The position numbers and the translations under genes were made by a program. The notes under the pieces were generated by a model. That model made no database searches, had not been told where the DNA came from, and was given only the letters and a program-made list of their open reading frames with translations. From Cordylochernes scorpioides (taxonomy: Eukaryota; Arthropoda; Arachnida; Pseudoscorpiones; Chernetidae): DNA of 64,000 nt. Location: the NCBI GenBank assembly GCA_030710605.1, contig CP092869.1:8343854-8407853 (forward strand). The letters are read 5' to 3'. Positions within the stretch are counted from its first letter, which is position 1, and every line of letters starts with the position of its first letter. Shown here piece by piece: positions 62,496 to 64,000 of this stretch.

Positions 62496-62580
62496 ATAAT
62501 CCTGTTGAAGGACTGACAAGTCCGAAAACTTGAAAATAAAAAGTTACACAAGAAACTTAACCCTGGAAGTTTAATTTATT
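62496..62580 (+). repeat. Penelope-like terminus P6, decayed hammerhead-like core
   Basis: CCTGTTGAAGGAC..GTCCGAAAACTTG: GGAC/GTCC stem and GAAA remain but CUGANGA reads CTGTTGA. Confidence 0.35.
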
Positions 62581-62634
62581 TTATAACAGTACCATAATAT
62601 TTATATATTTAAATGTTAAGTATAAATAATTAAT

Positions 62635-63240
62635 ACTTCACATTGATTTATTTCCAAAGAGGACACTATTGTTTTGTAAGCTCTCACAAAATATTTCATT
62701 TTTAATCACATTGGAAGAACAATTAACAAATTACCACCATTTTCGTTAGTTTACAATGCATTGCCTATTTATAAAATATACTTTATCATAAATATTATAT
62801 AAGATAACACTATATATAATATATATATTCTGGGTAATATGTAAATTGGAAATTACATTAGGTAAATATGTGTACACAGTGTATATTTTAGCTATATATA
62901 TCTTCTTCTTGGGAGGAGGTGTTTTACATGGATAAACATAGAAAAAACTAATTCTCTGATAGCATTAATATATACTATATTATATTTACACGGTTCTATA
63001 TAAATTTTAAGTATAAAGAATTAATACTTCACTATTTCGAAGGAAAACGTGATCGTTTTGCAAGTTCTTAAAATATTTAATTATTAATCGCATTGGAAAA
63101 AACAATTAACAAATTATTATCACTTTTGTTAGTATTCAATGTATTACCTATTTATAGAATATTTTTTCTTAAATGTTACATAAGCTCGGTGTCATATGTA
63201 AATTGGGAATGACATTATGTAACTGGAGTGTATAAATACG
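62635..63240. repeat. diverged ~360 bp tandem duplication
   Basis: TTAATACTTCAC, AAAATATTT, AACAATTAACAAATTA and CCTATTTATA.AATAT recur in order at 62635-62830 and 63020-63190, each followed by ATATGTAAATTGG..ATGACATTA. A piece (GGAGGAG.T.TTTCACATGGAT) also occurs at 60420. Confidence 0.65.
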
Positions 63241-63446
63241 CAGGAGTATACTGCAATGCATCTACGTGGGCGTAATGTTATTAGAATGGCGCACAATGAA
63301 AACAGATGTATTTATTCGCGCTGTATCAACATTAAGAAGTCAGTATATCCCTGCGCGTAGTATTTACATTGTTTGGGACTATTTTCTTTCACTTTACGGC
63401 CATTGTGTTGTATTTTAAGATATAAAAAAATATTACCTTTTATTTA
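63241..63446 (+). other. TATA-like element and 47-codon open frame, unassigned
   Basis: GTATAAATACGCAG at 63220-63235 looks like a TATA box. ATG at 63279 opens 47 codons (A-V-S-T-L-R-S-Q-Y-I-P-A-R) to a TAA at ~63420. No match recognised; could be a promoter-bearing repeat end. Confidence 0.25.
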
Positions 63447-63889
63447 CAAGGTTCTCCCAAAAGTTCGTATGCCCTTGCAAAAAATTGGAATGCCAATATT
63501 ATTTGTTATGATGTACTAGAGCGCCATCTGTTATCAAATTATAAAATTATTTTAGAGGCGTAATATATATTTTTTTAATAAAACAATTTCTACTGTCCTT
63601 ACATCGCAGTAAGGACAGTAGAAATTGTTTTATTTAAAAAAAAAAATATTACGCCTCTAAAATAATTTTATAATTATTTGTTATAATATTATTCGCCGTT
63701 ATGTATAAAATATTTGTATTATGTATAAAAAAAGTAATTGTATTATTATGTATTATCCGTAATAATATTATTCGCCGTTATGTATAATGTCTTTGTATTA
63801 TGTATAAAGTAATTGTATTATTATGTATTCGCCGTAATAATATTATTCGCCAGCTAATAAGAAAAACACGAACTTTTGGGACAACCTTT
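63447..63889. mobile_element. mariner-like MITE M2 with a family B insertion
   Basis: Ends AAGGTTCTCCCAAAAGTTCG and, inverted, AAGGTTGTCCCAAAAGTTCG. Interior TTATTCGCCGTTATGTATAA repeats. Family B inserted at ~63513-63672. Confidence 0.75.
63513..63672. mobile_element. palindromic element family B, ~15 bp target duplication
   Basis: ATTATTTGTTATGAT (63498-63512) and ATTATTTGTTATAAT (63673-63687) flank it. GAGCGCCATCTGTTATC tail, then arms TTAGAGGCGTAATAT..CTACTGTCCTTAC and inverse. Confidence 0.88.
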
Positions 63890-64000
63890 TAATAGGACAT
63901 CTTGTGATTTTTAATGCTAAAGATCAATAATTATGAAAATGAAGAAAGGAGATTAATCATGAAAGCGCTCATATCAAGGCAACACAACATAATCAACAGA

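Overview
This is a transposon-dense, AT-rich eukaryotic window, most likely from an arthropod. An arachnid is possible, but that rests only on the look of the retroelement proteins. I see no convincing host protein gene, no rRNA and no intact tRNA gene. Three runs of exactly 100 N (1344-1443, 18338-18437, 49889-49988) are assembly gaps, and two of them fall beside arms of a palindromic repeat.

Layout. 1-0.77 kb is a 112-116 bp minisatellite. 1.6-10.5 kb is a patchwork of palindromic elements, a Helitron carrying a tRNA-Gly pseudogene, tRNA-derived SINEs nested in an older repeat, and 5'-truncated non-LTR ends. 10.7-20.9 kb holds small mariner/pogo-like elements, a DNA transposon with ~145 bp inverted ends and a broken gene, a 55 bp minisatellite, and a Penelope-type element. 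21.6-22.1 kb is a mariner-type transposase fragment. 22.1-31.5 kb is a nested stack of non-LTR retrotransposons on both strands. 32-35.5 kb and 40-63.9 kb are palindromic elements, SINEs, solo LTRs and short LINE ends. 35.54-39.96 kb is one complete Ty3/Gypsy element with 173 bp LTRs and a 5 bp target duplication.

Most notable result. Three separate elements carry complete type I hammerhead ribozymes on the minus strand (2055-2098, 19552-19593, 32283-32324). Each has the CUGANGA and GAAA core, a 6 bp stem I, a 4 bp stem II and a very short stem III. The copies differ by paired, compensating substitutions, as selection on RNA structure would give. At least eight decayed hammerhead-like copies lie elsewhere. 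Palindromic elements sharing an AGATGGCGC-type tail have 12-15 bp target duplications, so they look retroposed rather than cut-and-paste. Together they look like a population of non-autonomous, ribozyme-bearing Penelope-like or retrozyme-like elements.

Second theme: ends of elements are amplified in tandem. Both minisatellites are antisense copies of the last codons, stop and 3'UTR of non-LTR retrotransposons. A third LINE shows a two-copy version, and two DNA-type elements show repeated ends. Target duplications and empty-site comparisons allow several nesting orders to be read. Non-LTR enzymes here (endonuclease, reverse transcriptase, RNase H, terminal CCHC knuckle) are the likely movers of the SINEs. 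All coding regions are broken. The Gypsy LTRs differ at only 2 of 173 sites although the body has six frameshifts, so some breaks may be residual sequence errors.
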